Shown here piece by piece: positions 13,990-28,100 of a stretch of DNA of 64,000 nt. The notes beneath the pieces were generated by a model that had not been told where the DNA came from, did no database searches, and was given only the letters and a program-made list of their open reading frames with translations. Source of the DNA: Siphonodentalium dalli (lineage: Eukaryota; Mollusca; Scaphopoda; Gadilida; Siphonodentaliidae). The translations under genes and the position numbers were made by a program. Numbering within the stretch: position 1 is the stretch's first letter; each line of letters starts with the position of its first letter. Location of the stretch: NCBI GenBank assembly GCA_032622095.1, contig CP136064.1:252220484-252284483 (forward strand), read 5' to 3'.

Positions 13990-14390
13990 TTAACCCTTTA
14001 CCCAACAAACCGGCCAAAACCGGCCAAATAAAGCTTCAACAGCCTAAAATATCTTCGGTCTGTCTCAATAGAACCATACAAATATGGATATCATTGGAAC
14101 CGGCTCCTTGACCACATTGTGATAGTTACAGTTATGCCCTGTGCCAATGCATTCTCTTATATATGCGAGTCGACCAAAGGTCGCCTCGCATATATAAGAG
14201 AATGCATTGGCCTAAAAAAAATCTTTTTTTAACACTTTTTACCATTTTTTTCTTACATTCTTTAACAATTTTATAATTTTTAATGTGTTAAGCCAATGCA
14301 TTCTCTTATATATGCGAGGCGACCTATGGTCGACTCGCATATATAAGAGAATGCATTGGCACAGGGCCCTTCTGTTGGGTAAAGGGTTAA
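13990..14390 (+). mobile_element. TTAA MITE family A, copy 1
   Basis: Bounded by TTAA on each side with inverted ends CCCTTTACCCAACA/TGTTGGGTAAAGGG. A CCCT start and TTAA duplication are hallmarks of piggyBac-type elements. The interior contains two near-perfect hairpins, each with a 26-bp stem including CATTCTCTTATATATGCGAG, at about 14145-14210 and 14292-14360. About 400 bp, no coding capacity. Confidence 0.88.
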
Positions 14391-14884
14391 ATGGTTGAGG
14401 AGTGTGTAATGTTCAAAATCTGGGCACAATCGATACCTATTTTCCTTTACTCGTTTACCCCCGTCAGACAAACATTTAAATATGTTTTAACCCTTTCAGT
14501 GCCAAGTCCGATTTTTGTATCAACCCATATTTCCTTGATCATTTTTCAAATTTATTGATTATAATAATGTGATACATTGATGGAAAGAGTAGGTTCGTAG
14601 CCCTGTAGAGGTAACCTTCATTTTCAGATTTTTATGTAAGACGAAGCATACCTTCCTCATGAAAAGTTTTTGATGTCTGCTAAATGATCGGGCCCAGTGA
14701 ACCCAACAAGTTTGAAACTGATGATTGTAATTGTGACTTTGCAAAATCACTCTAATGTCAGTCAAGCAATAGTTTCTAACTACAATGGACATGTTTACAA
14801 GAATTATTGCAATCTCTGTAACGTAGGGCCCTGCAAATCTTTGATATTCAATACCGAAGTGGAGTACAGGCCTGAGAATAAGGA

Positions 14885-15161
14885 GCCTGTCATTTGCAGA
14901 ATGAGGTCACCAGAGGGTGAATTTAGTGACGCTATCCCACATAGTTGGCTAGCATAAATAAATTATCCATCTGGGGACCTCATTCTGCTTTAGGCCTCAT
15001 CTTCTCTGAAATGTGTCTTTATTATCAAATTTTTATAGAAACTTCTTCACATAAGATTCTATTTCTTTTTTAGTTTAGTTTCCCTATATCCCCAAATTGG
15101 CAGACATGGGATAGCGTCACTAAATTCACCCTCAGGGGACCTCATTCTGCAAATGACAGGC
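14885..15161. repeat. Inverted repeat with 'tcatttgcagaatgagg' arms
   Basis: Arms of about 56 bp: 14885-14941 (gcctgtcatttgcagaatga ... cgctatcccac) and 15107-15161, the complement. About 165 bp between. The sequence recurs as fragments elsewhere, so it is a terminal segment of a foldback family. Confidence 0.85.
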
Positions 15162-15921
15162 ACACTAAACTCAGGTTTGGTGGAGTAATTTGCTCTATAA
15201 TCAATTCCTATCTGTAACCTGCAATTGCTTATAACAGGTTTATTACATTCCTATGTGTGATAGGATGTGTGACGTGAAATCATTCATTCGAGGCAGGTAC
15301 TATTTTCATGTTGGTACAATGTCCCTGCCTCTTATGAATTATTTCATGTCACTAGTTCAGTAAAGTGATTACTCTCTATATATTTTTAATGTTATTTCAC
15401 AATGCAGATGCCACAAACGGACCCTGAGAGTGCAATCTTCATAATTGCGTCAATGTCAACAGGTCTATGAGAACTAAGGGTTGTTTTTAACCCAGAAAAA
15501 ATGGAATGTAACATTACTATCAAGTACTTTAGTTTAACAAAATTTACATTCAATTGGATTTCAAACGCATCTTACTTCATCCAGTGTTGATTTAAAATTG
15601 TGATTCAATTCAACTCTGAAAAGCAGACCCAATTTGAGTCAAGATTATATTCAATTTGAAAATAAGAGATTCACAAGACCCTACTGTAATGGTCGAGAGT
15701 AGTCATGATCATGCCACCCTATTATCTGAGCACTAGTAAACACATGAATCTGATCGCCGCTCACCGCAAGCATAATCTCACATTGAATTCAGCTGATATG
15801 TTCTCCCGAGGTAAACAGAAGTTTCTGTGTGGCAGGAAATGCCACTCGGACACATTTCTTGAGTTCAAACTTACCACCAGATCAAATCACCCAAATTGTG
15901 TAGTCTTCTACAGAAACAAGA

Positions 15922-16148
15922 CTATGAAGGCGATGACACTGCAGCAGCGAGTTCAGCCGCTATACTGTTTTGAGAATCAGCACCAACTATGGGAGCATCA
16001 TTGGGAGGGGCAAATGATGCCGGGTTACTACTAACTGCTGGAGCTGACGGAACTCCAGCAGACAGTGCCGTAAAGTTTGTGTTTGGTACAAAATTTGGTA
16101 GCGCAGCTGGAGCTGGGAGCGAAACCGGAAAATCCATTCCAACTGGAG
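15922..16148 (-). CDS. GORASP: GORASP last coding exon with stop codon
   Basis: Two bases, 74 codons and TAG at 15922-15924. The sequence runs [19 protein letters not shown] and ends [15 protein letters not shown]. The acceptor is tcctttcag. The Ala/Ser/Pro-rich C-terminus fits the GRASP tail. The 3'UTR continues to lower coordinates. An AATAAA lies on the minus strand at 15239-15244, about 680 bp past the stop; it is only a candidate poly(A) signal. Confidence 0.88.
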
Positions 16149-19100
16149 CTGAAAGGAAAAATAAGTTCATTTTAGGCCAATGTAAAACAATTACTAGTTT
16201 CTCATCAAATTTTTTTTTTAATTTGGGTGGACGGTCAAAGTTTATTTTTTATATTTTATTCTTAAACCTTTCTATACTAAATATTCATTGACGAGTAGTT
16301 CCCATCAAATATACAGAAATGAGTTCAACGAACAACTGTAGGTTGTTTGTTGAACTTATGCATGTTGGCATTCCAATAAATATATTTCTTATAATTTTTT
16401 TTTAATTTTTCATATATAATTGCCTGAGAATACAGGTATTTATTTGTTTTTAACTCTTTCACCATCATTCAGCACCACAGACAGATTTCCCACTGGCAAG
16501 CATCCATTACATGTATGCAAGTATTATGGGTGTATATGGATAATATAGTATATCTCAAGTATTGCTTGGAAAATTCGTTGAAACTTCATAAATATGTGAA
16601 TAGACATAGTCCATTCATTGAGATTCATAACAGTCACATTAATTAAACCCATGTACCCATCCTGCTGGCATCGGGTACCTGATTTAGACTCCAAGTTGCT
16701 ATCAGCAGTGTATGGGTGATTGGCGATTGACAGCGAAAGATATACTAGTAATGGCCCAGGCCACATTGTATCAGACAATACTCACGAGGCATTGCTTGAG
16801 AGGTTGTTAGACCAGATGCCTGTGTATTCATCATTGGTGAGAATGTCATCGGCGGCATACCTGGTAGTGACATCGGTAACATTGGGGGCATCTGCGGAAT
16901 GTTGGAAAGGTCTGCAATGTTTGCAGGATTTGTCAAGCCACCTGCAAGAATATAAGCGATATTAGAGAGCATACCTACAGAAACAAGGATTATGTACAAG
17001 TCTGCAAATAGTCTGTCATTTGTAGAATGAGCTCCCCAGAGATTGAATTTAGAGACGCTATCCTGTATGGTGGGTTAGCATCAACAAACTTACCCTCTGG
17101 GAACCTCATTCTGCTTATGCCTTAACTCCTATGGGAGACCTAGGATCAGAATGAAATTCCTATGTTGAAGTTGGTGATGTTCACCCATTAGTCACCTCGA
17201 TTATGCATTTCATCTTTGGAAAATTAGGGGATATAGAAACTTCCCAGAAGGGAAAAAGTAACTAGAAACAATGTTAATTTGAGACTATAGATACTTCCCA
17301 GAAGATGAGGCCTAAGCTTTATTCTGTATTCTTTCAATTTACGCACAAAAATAACTTCTTCTGACCGGATTTGCACTGGAGTGTCACTGGGGCTTCTATC
17401 GCAATCCGACCGCCTGCCATGGAGCAGCAGAGCCCCAGTGATTTCACTGCTTTTGTGAATAATCTCATTGACCATGCCTTTATTTTCCTATAGATATACT
17501 AGTCTACTAGACCATCAATAATTTGACTGCTTTTGTGAATAATCTAAGGAAATCAATATATCTTCCATGAACAAAGAACAGAAGTGTTTTATATGTTCCC
17601 ATAAGTTCTTCTATGATATCAATAAAAAGTTGTCATCCAATCAGGGGAGGAGGTATTATATTTGCATAAAACAATGTCAGGTAGAGTGAGTGGGGTGGTG
17701 ATGGTAACAATCGGGTCTTTTTAAAGACGAATAAAAATGTTGCACATGCTGGTTTGGCGACAATGCCTTTGGCTTGAGAAACGTCTTCAATTATTTCATT
17801 GGATTTTGATTTCGCGGTTCTGGTTATAAAATAAACAAATATTTTTATATTTTTTTTTAATATTTTTAATGCGACAAAATATATAGTCTTACAAAACATA
17901 ACATTGACATTACACATGGTAGATTTGTATCAATAGAAATTCAGGAATATTGTATTGTGTAATATAATTTAACTTGTCATTTTGGACCCGGGGGGGGGGG
18001 GGGCAAAAGAAACCGACCAATGTATTATTCACTATTCTATATATAACGATGTATACTATAAGTTATTGTTCAAGTTTGTATTGTATATTGCTGTTATTTG
18101 GAATCAGAAAATTGGATCTCTAATATTAATTATGTTACACCAGCAGCATATATATTTAATTGCTTGCCGAAAACCAATGTCAGGGTGTGTTGGTGCGTTA
18201 CGAAGGTTTTAGGGTTGGCATGTGCAGTCACACATTAAATTAAAGTTCTTCTAGATAAGACCATCTTTGTTTAAATTTAGTGTATTGACCTTTATTATAA
18301 TAAAAAACACGCTCAGATTGGAAATATAAACTAAGTTCTTTTTTAAGTCCGGTGAGGTTTGGCATAGAGTTATTCATCTTTGATCTATAAATGTGATATC
18401 TAACAAAGATAAGAAGGAATATTATCCAAGGACTGGTATATTTTCCAGGGCGGCTGCTAAATATTGCAGTTTCACGTGTGAGTTGTAATCTAGTACTCGT
18501 ATTATGAATACCCAATTTTCGACCGTATTCCAAAAATATTGTATGTTTGGACATTCCCAGAAAATGTGAATGATCGATTCAGTATTAGATTTACAGAAGG
18601 TACATGAGTCGTCGTCAGATATTTTCATTTTTTTCAAAAGTTGTTTTGTACCGATGATATGTGTATTTATTCGGTATTGGAACCACTTAAGTTTGGTATC
18701 GGTGACGTAAATAAATGGGCATCTATATACTTCAGTCCAGAACTCGACATTATATGTTCGGTTCAACTTTCGTTCCCATTTACTTATTTGTTTAAGGGGT
18801 GATTCAATTGGTAACATTGTTTTATACGTGGATTTAGCACTGTTCGGAGCAAGTAAATTTATTAATTGAAATGGTATATGAAAACCCTGTCGCTTTTACT
18901 TAAAAATTATCTCTTTTCTTGATTGATTTTACAATTCCGTTAAAAGTTAGAAAGTCGATGTTGGTTTTGTGTAGAGCGTTAAATTCTTCATGTGACAGGT
19001 ACTTTCCTAAATTGTCTTGAAAATCGAATATGTATATAAGCTTATCAGTCATAAACAGTTTCAATCGTGGCTTCACCAGTTTCACCGTATCCTCGAATCC

Positions 19101-22100
19101 TACTAAAGGTGTAGTGAGGAGATCACATTGACTCACCGGTGCTAGTTTGTCACAGTACAGAATCCAGGCGTTTACTACATCTTTCCAGAAATTGTTATCA
19201 AGTGTTTTAGATTGGTTTTTTTAAATTTTAGATGACATTAGATACCAACTATTACAAAATATACTACAAGAGTGTTCGAAAACTGTAACCCAGGAAGCCT
19301 GTTGTGTGATAGCTCGTTTAACCCATGATATCTTCATAGAATTTATGAAAGTCTTAATATCAATCATTTTACACCCACCAGAAGCATAGTTCTGAGTGAG
19401 CAGTTTTCTACTTATTCTATCTGGACCTTGGTTCCAAATGAAACCAAAGAGCAGTTTATTTAAATTTTTTATATATTCATCTGTGGGATTCGGTAGTGCA
19501 AGGAACAGGTGTACTAATTTTGAAATAGCTAGCGATTTGACAACAGTTATTTTACCAAGAACAGTTAGGTTACGTTTACTCCACATGGCTAGTATGTTCT
19601 TTAATTGCATAAGCCCGTTTGTAAAATTTATGTCAATCATACGTTTAGTGTCATGATGAAATTCTATACCAAGTATTTTAAAGGTTTCTGGATTCCAGTT
19701 TAATTTCCATCGGTCACATATCTGTTCCGTGCTGTCTGCCTTTGTACCAATCCACACTGCGTGTGTTTTGTCATAGTTAATTTTTAGACCCGATACATAT
19801 TTATAGTTATCAAGTACTTTCATAGCTGCTTCTAGAGACTCTGGTGACCCATCGAGGAAAAGAGATGTATCATCGGCATATTGCGACATTCTTATATTCT
19901 TATTACCAACATTGATACCATTTATGTTTTTTGAGAATCGTACCATAATACCAAGAATTTCTGCACATAATAAAAAAATATATGGGGATATTGGATCGCC
20001 TTGTCTACATCCTCTCTCTAAGTTGAAAAAGTCTGATATTTGCCCATTTAAATTTATACATGATGAAGTATCAAATAAACAAATATTAGACATCACAAAT
20101 TAAAATGTTATTACAGTACAACTAACTAACATTGTTTTGTATCAGGCCAATAAATCAAACTTCTGTCATACGGTAAATGAGTGTGTTTTTCACTAATCCA
20201 TGGCTCAAATTCATTCATTTGTTGCATATATTCTGAGTATAAAAGTAGATGGTCCCCAAAATGGCCGGATTTAGTGTACAGTACCCCTTTAATAATACAG
20301 AAGCAAAATATAGTTTGCAATTAAGCATTATATTGAACATCTCGAATATCACTGTATGTACAGTAATATGTCCATTGGCAACCCTATAGATATTTGGCCA
20401 TTGACAATTAGCATTTGGAGTACCACAATAACCACATGACAATGCTCCAACTAGAACAAGGACGATCAGTGCTCAGTTAAAAAATAGGGCACATAAATAC
20501 ATGTCTGAGTAACAGAATTAAAAAGTTAACGATCGACCATCAAATTCTAGGCCATTTGACATTAACCAAGTGAACCAATCACTGAAAATTTAACATACTA
20601 GTGTTTCGACAAGTATAACACATGCGTCATTTATATTTCGTCATTACGAGGGACCACACTCACAAATTACACCCCAATAGATGCAACAAAGACAACCGTT
20701 TGCTCTTCTTTGATAAAAGAGTGATGCATTTTTGGAATAATTTATAACAGTTGGTAGTAGATTCAGAAGACCTGAAAATCTTCAAAGAAAGACTTGATTC
20801 AAACTTTGGCACATCAGATATCAATTCGATGAGTAACAATCCAATAAATACCATACATACATAAACTGTGAACAGACAGCTTGCAATGCGTGAAAACTTC
20901 AAATTAGATTTCATGTTCCGTAACTTTGGGCTAAAAGTCATCATGACTTGTTGCCGACATATTTACGTGCGCTCGCGCAACAGTATGGCGATCAGACAGA
21001 TTCGTAGGTTGGTGTCACCCTACTCCGTTTCACTCCATGACGTCACCAAAAACGACGTAAAACCTCGTGGCGTTCTGACATTTTTACTGTGCTGCGTTTT
21101 TGCTATGTTTATTTTATGTGTTGTTTTCGATTATTTGTTTGTCGCCGATATCGCCATTTGTCGGGATTCCCTGTTTCTATATTTAAAACTGGCATGCTCG
21201 TAGTGAGCCTCGATTTCGATTTTTTCTCCCAGGTCAAAATACGTCAGAGTTATGACAAAAATAGATCGACCTACATTTTCTCCATCAGAACTCTACATCA
21301 AAGAGTCTATAGACTCCTTCGGGACCTACATAGACTCCTTCATTTGGGTATTTTTACTTATAATTGGGAAGTTTTATCATTTTTGGTTCGTGCGAAGACC
21401 TCTTTTTATCGTGCGGGAAAAGAGACATTCAAAACGCAGCCGATTTCCGGGTCAAATACGACGAATGACGTAACACAAAACAAAACGCATTTGTTGACAC
21501 AAACACCGTTTGAAGAATTTATTATTACATAAAATGATCGTTATTGATTAATTATTGATATTTATTGTTGCATATTGGCTGCTATCAATATTTACACAAA
21601 TCGTATTAATTATTTCTTATAATTTCTCCTTTGGTCAACTTTGACTATCGGAAAATGAAAATGAAAATATACCGCTGAAAAAAATGTAATCGATATTAAA
21701 GTCTCATCCTTTCGGCAACATGGAATTGGTTTTAATTACTTAAATGATTAATATAGTAATTTGCCTTTTATCTGTGATGAAATGAGAAATGGTAGTTGTC
21801 TTTTTTTTTGCTAACATTAAATTAAATTAAATAAATTAAGTAAAATACAGTGAAATTATTTTTTAAATGATTGTTTATTACATTTTTACGCACGTTGGCA
21901 TCTCTCTGAGTGCATTCTAGTTATGTTATGTTATTATGTTATTACTCTGTACAAAATACATAACAATGTCGAAGTGTTGAGGAAATGTTGGATATTTTAA
22001 AATATAAAGTAAATTGGACCAAATAACAGCGGCAAGATCGACATAAAATCAAACTAGAGGTGTGACTGTCGCAGGGCCCTACTCCCTCATCCAGTTTTCT

Positions 22101-25100
22101 ATATATAGTTTCCTGAGAACACAGGGATTTATTTTAAATGACCTCACCTGTTGCTAAATTTGTGCCGTTAAATGCAGGAAATGGTCCTGGAGCAGAGATT
22201 CCAGCCGGGAGTGGTGCTCCTGTATATTGAGGAAATTGTGTTCCTGGTATCATCGGTGGTATTACCGGTATAGTAGGTGTTCCTGTAATATATAGATTCC
22301 ACTACATACATTGAGGATATCTAGTGTTTCTGAGTGAAAACCAAAAATTATCTGAAGGTTTGCCAAGTGGAATGTTTATTTTCTCAATTGGCTTGCTGCA
22401 AAAGAAAATATTAAATATTTATTTTGGTTACAAATCAGATTATTTCTGTATCCACTCAAAACACGAGATTTTCAATTTTATTTATAAAATTATACATGTT
22501 TGAAATTTTCAATGAAGAATTTACTTATGATAACATCAATCGATGTAAAAAAAACCAACAGCGGATGGCTGTCCCAGAAGCATCACATCAGTGTCAGCCA
22601 ATTATAACATTTAACAGTAAAGCGATGAAGCCAATTAGGTGATTGTCAGATTCCTATTATATAGTGACACGATTCCCAAGTTCCTCACCAGATATCTAAA
22701 AATAGCATAATAAATTTTCAGTTACATTGCTAATTTCACACAGTGTTTACAAATTTAGAGATAATGACAACAAAATTAAACACTAAAAAACATCTATGAA
22801 GAATCCATAATTGACCAACAATACCTAACTCGGAGAATAGAATGAACTATTTCCAAGAATTTCAACAGTTAACACCCAGTTATGATATTCGGATAAAAGA
22901 AACTGAAAGGAGATATCTGTCAATCGTAAAACTATTTGCTATTTATAATGGCGGCAATATGATAGCGAAAATGTTTAGACTCAGCTTGTTGGAGAGCCCG
23001 ACTTTAGATTGCAATGAAAGGAATCATGAACATTCCAAGGTCCTAATTAACCCTTTCATGGTGGGAGCAGCACTGGTGCAGCATTAAAGATCATGTGCCA
23101 GTACATTCTCTTATATATGCGAGTCTCCCATACATAAGAGAATGTACTTGCTTACCAGGTCAAGGTAGGGCTTCACGTTTTTTCGGTATTTAGTCATACT
23201 GCGGTTTTTTTTTTAATACTGTGTAGTCGGTAATACCGTGTAGTCGGTATTGGATTGCTTGAATAGTCGGTATATCGCGGCACGCTATATTTTCTTCTTT
23301 TAGTCGGTTTTACGACGGCAAACGTCAACAAATTTAATATATTCCGAGGCAATAATGCGTGCTTGTAAGTAATGACAGTAATGAACGTGAACCAGCGAGA
23401 CGAAACGAAAACCAGCAATACGAGAAGATAACCAGCAACACCAGATGCCTAGAGGAAAACTGAAGAAAGTGCTAAAAGCATTCATAACAAAGGGAGTGTC
23501 AACACGTTTTATGCTGATGGGTATGTGTTTATAGTCGTCTCATATGCAGCTCAAATTAGTGCACACAAAGCAATACTGCACCGAAGTGTTCTTGTCTGAA
23601 GCCAGATAATGTTAATATGTTGTCGTTTCTCAAGGCAAAAATGTAGACTCATTGTACTGTAGTGGTGTACTTTGTTCGGATAAACATGTCAGTTCATTGT
23701 TGTCGTTATTTTAGCGCGTTGAATATGCTGTTATGAAATAAAATTGTGAATTAAATGCTTGATATTTTTTACATAAGCGACGTATACGTCATTAGGACCC
23801 CCACACATTGTTATGATCACAAGTGACATGCATTGCCTTGTCCTATTGGAGTGTGTCGGCGTGACACTACATTCACACTCAAATATTTAATTGCGTACTG
23901 CATGTTCCAAAGGATCTGGACTAGCAAAATGCTTGTACATTATTCTTGACGGTATTTAGTCATACAGCGGTATTTCTTTTAATATCGTAGTCGGTATTGT
24001 GAAGGTGGATACAGTGAAGCCCTAGGTCAAGGTAAATATTGTTTGGCCAATGTATTCTCTTATATATGCGAGGCTCCCTATGGGAGACTCGCATATATAA
24101 GAGAATGCACTGGCACAGAGTTTTTGCAAAATTTCAGGAAGCTCCAGTCATGAAAGGGTTAAAACTATAATACTTTACCTGTGTTTAGTGATAAATTATT
24201 CATTGCTGGGGTTATCTTGTCTGGTAAACTTCCAAAATTGACCTGTAAAATTTAATGGTTTGTTAAAATGATTTTACAAATCTAACATATCTTTGACTTA
24301 ATTTTTATAAGAGATAATTCCACCCCAATAAAAGGTTTAACAGTCAATCACTACACCAGCAGTTGATCTAATATCTAGAAAACTGAATATGATAATTCTG
24401 AAATGTTGTGTTAATAAATAAATTAAGTAAATGAAGGATGGCCTTATCATGTTGAAAAGTGTTTCAAATCTAGTCAATGTAGACAAGGGGAAGAATTCTA
24501 AGTAATAATAGTGAATTCATTTTGAGAAATAACAATGATATTGGAATAATAATCACAATGAGAAACTTAAACTAGGTCAGTGCCATTACATTATAGCAAT
24601 ACAAAAATTTACATAATGTAAAAGATTTGGTTACAACCAGCAATATAGAAGCACCCACAAAAACAATGTGACAATAGCAACGATGAAGCCATCAGGAAAG
24701 TTTGTTTCGTTTTAAACTAACACAATCTGATTCTTGAAAATAGCTCACTACATGTAATGATTATGCTTCCGACAATAGCAGTGACATAACTAATGCATTG
24801 AAGCACATATAGGTCTATTGCAGGTCATAGCAGCCATCATTTCGAAGGCGTCAGTATGAAAATTCATAAAATTCATAGGCATGCCGGGCTATGTATTCAT
24901 GTTGACAATGATCCGTCTGATTCACTTATAAGCTGACCACTATGATGGCAACTCTATCTATGAATCAATTGCAACATTACTTAGAAGTTATGACCCTACA
25001 GACAGAAAATCACCCTCAAATTGGTAGCCGAACAATGCTAACAAGAGGATGCACCACACTGTGGTGCTGGGATACCCCCATCATGAAAATTGAAATATGG

Positions 25101-28100
25101 GCAGGTCGGGAACCAAATTGTGAAAAAAAATGTGATGAACGAACAAATTACTGGACAATTCTAATGAATGATGGATGGAAATCCAACATTTTCATATAAA
25201 GAAAATATAAAGAGTGATAATTCTTGAATTATCAAATGTGAGCAATGTTAATGAACCCTCTCTTGAAAGCGCTCATGATGCATACCAAATTTCGTTGAGA
25301 TCCAATAACCCGTGGTTGAGATATAAGATCGAACGGACAGAAATGGAATATATGGGCAGGTCAGAAACCAAATTGTGAAGAAAAAAAAAAATGTGATGAA
25401 CGAACAAATTACTGGACAATTCTAAAAGACGGAAATGCAACATTTGAATGGAAAATGTGAACAACGTCAATGAACCCTCTTTTGAAAGCCCTTCTGATGC
25501 CAAACCTGCATACCGTATTTTATCGAGATGCGATAATCCATGATTGAGATATATCAGTGGACGGACACACGGTCGGATGCATGTCCGGACGGACAAAAGC
25601 ATGTAATCCAGTATACCCCCCCCCATTTTTTGGATGGGGGTATAATAACATAATATACCATCATGATGTGACCCAAGAGAGTGGATGACATAATTCCCAA
25701 GGGAGGCTTGTGGTTGGATGAATATGCTTTTGTTATATTTTCATTATTTTATTATTAAACTTTTTCTGTCAAAATATAATTTATATCCCCAGTCAAGAAG
25801 CCTGAATTTGTTATTACACTGTCAGGATGCCACTAGACTCACATAATCTGATTTTGTGGCTAGGTATCCTTGCACAATATTTTAACCTAAATGTCTGCTC
25901 TAGTTGTAGGTTTGGGATAGGCTTAACAATGTGTTTCATTGTCGTTTGGATAGTAACAAACTTATGAAGAATATACAAGAAACACAATAGTTAAAGTCAT
26001 TAGCTTCACTCCCGGTGGGTATATATTTCATGTCAGACAGAACTGTATCCGATATACCATAAGAAAGGTCATAAAAAACTAGAAATAAAACCCCAAGGTT
26101 GCATATTATTGATGCGGTATTCGCCCCGTATTAAATTGTTGAAAACTGCGGTCAGAGTAAGAAATCTTCTCAGATACATCCACATTTTCGGCGCGAATCA
26201 TCGCGTGGAGGTCATGGAATTATATTCGGAAGAAATCGGAACCGCCCGAAAAAACGACGATCGGCTGGCACGCACGGTTGAGAGAACAGCCAAAACAACA
26301 GCCGGCATGTCGATAACCGAAAGTAGATTCAACAAAACACAAACTAGATAATGTGATTATGTCTTGATTTTTGCATCGATATCTCATGTTTTCTAATTGA
26401 AATGTCGATAATTAATTGGCAACTAACAAAGTGTACACACTGTGTATATGTTATATATGGATTGTTTGCAAATTTAGGCGTGAATGGGTATTCACAGCAT
26501 GCAAAATACGATTGGCACACCTCCGAACCGATCAGCTGATCCAGGTCGTCATGCTTCTCATCGATTGAAAATAAACAAATCGGGGAATTCCTGCCCTTCT
26601 TATCAAACGTCAACACATTTGGTCGAATTTAAGATGAAGTTATCTGCAATGGCATTATTGACTTCTGTAAATGGAAATTATTAGCAATATTTCAAACGCA
26701 GAGAGTGCATGAACCACCGATCGATCTATAAATTATAATAGCCCAATCGGGCTGAACTAGATCGATTGGTCTTCCTGGCATAGTGGTTGCTGCTGTAAGA
26801 GAGGGAACTCTAAATTTCTTAAATATTAAAAAAAAAATTGTTTTCAGTTTTGTACAAGTTTATAATGGATATTACTAGTAAAAAAATATACCATTGTCTT
26901 TCATTAGTTTCAAAATAAATGAGAATTTTTTTTAATTGGTAGAAACAGCTGGTCGAAAGAACAATTTAGAGTACTCCCCTTATCCCAGATTCACTTTATA
27001 GTAGCTAATTACACTTAAGCATAAATTATTTATGCTTAAGCATAATTAACTTACGATAAGCATAATACATTTGAAATTTTGAATTACGCTTAAGTGTAAT
27101 TGGGTTCATCAGCTATCTCACCTCTATGGGAGGAAGCCAAATTAACATTTAATAAATAATTGAGCTAAAGCCCCCCCCCCCCCCCCAATCAAGGAATCTC
27201 TAATTACACTTAAGTGCAATAAGAATATTTCTTATCGCGCTTAAGTGCAATAAGAAGATTCCTTATTGCGCTTAGAGATTCCTTATTGCGCTTAAGTGCA
27301 ATACGATATTCCTTTTTGTGCTTAAGTGCAATAATATATTCCTTATTGTGCTAAGCGCAATTAGATATTTCCTTATTGAACTTAATCGCAATTATATCTT
27401 CCCTTATTATATCGCTTAAGCTCAATTATATCGCTTAAGCTCTATTATTTATTAAATGTTAATTTGGCTCCCCATATACCTCATGTATATTGGTATAACC
27501 TGATGTAGGTTACTGGCATTAGTAATGCGGTTGCATCCATTTCAGCTTGAGGGGAGTTCAATGAGAGTGTATATGAATTGCGTTTAAGCGTACTTCATTT
27601 ACGCTTAAGCGCGGAACTCATTTACACTTAAGCATAATTAATATGAATAATGCTTAAAGGGGCACTTTGATTATTGCGACATAACGAAGAAGCGGGCCCC
27701 GTTGGTTCAGAGTGCCCGGATGAAGATAATTAATCGAGTGTGCTTCTCACAGTACGAGCTAACTGCGTGGCCTCCTATAGCCTGATACCGGAGTACGCTG
27801 TGTATGTCTCTTTGGAAAGCAGACGAAATTCCTAAACGATGTACATCTGTTAGTAATTTCGTCGGCTTTTCTAAGACAGGCTATTTGGCCATGCGTTTGT
27901 CACAACAGACCTGTTTCTTACGTGCATGCATAATTCGTGTTTATTGATAGTAATGATGAAAAGAGTAACGGCTTGTATTAATCGAATAATATAAATGAAG
28001 TTAGTTTGCCGCGTATCGTAATCAGGATGGACTTTATTTTACCTATAGACCATTTTACAGATAACCATTTTGACTGTTGCATTGTGGGCCAGAAAGTATC

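Larger units (their letters stand above)
18240..20105 (-). mobile_element. 5'-truncated, frame-broken non-LTR retrotransposon (L1/Tx1-like LINE)
   Basis: Three adjacent minus-strand reading frames (20096-19221, 19136-18900, 18817-18422) read in order as the C-terminal half of a LINE ORF2: reverse transcriptase palm and thumb, a connecting segment, and a Cys/His knuckle. The RQGDPISPY and YADD motifs are of the L1-type group. No endonuclease, ORF1 or early RT motifs precede it, so the copy is truncated at about 20.1 kb, the usual result of incomplete target-primed reverse transcription. At least two frame breaks separate the pieces. No poly(A) tail is obvious at the 18240 end. It sits in a GORASP intron in the same orientation as the gene and is a dead copy. 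Confidence 0.88.

Noticed and set aside
21089-21532. 147-codon plus-strand frame in a CG-richer patch
   Set aside because: No motif, no splice fit to GORASP, and overlapping frames of similar length in the same patch.
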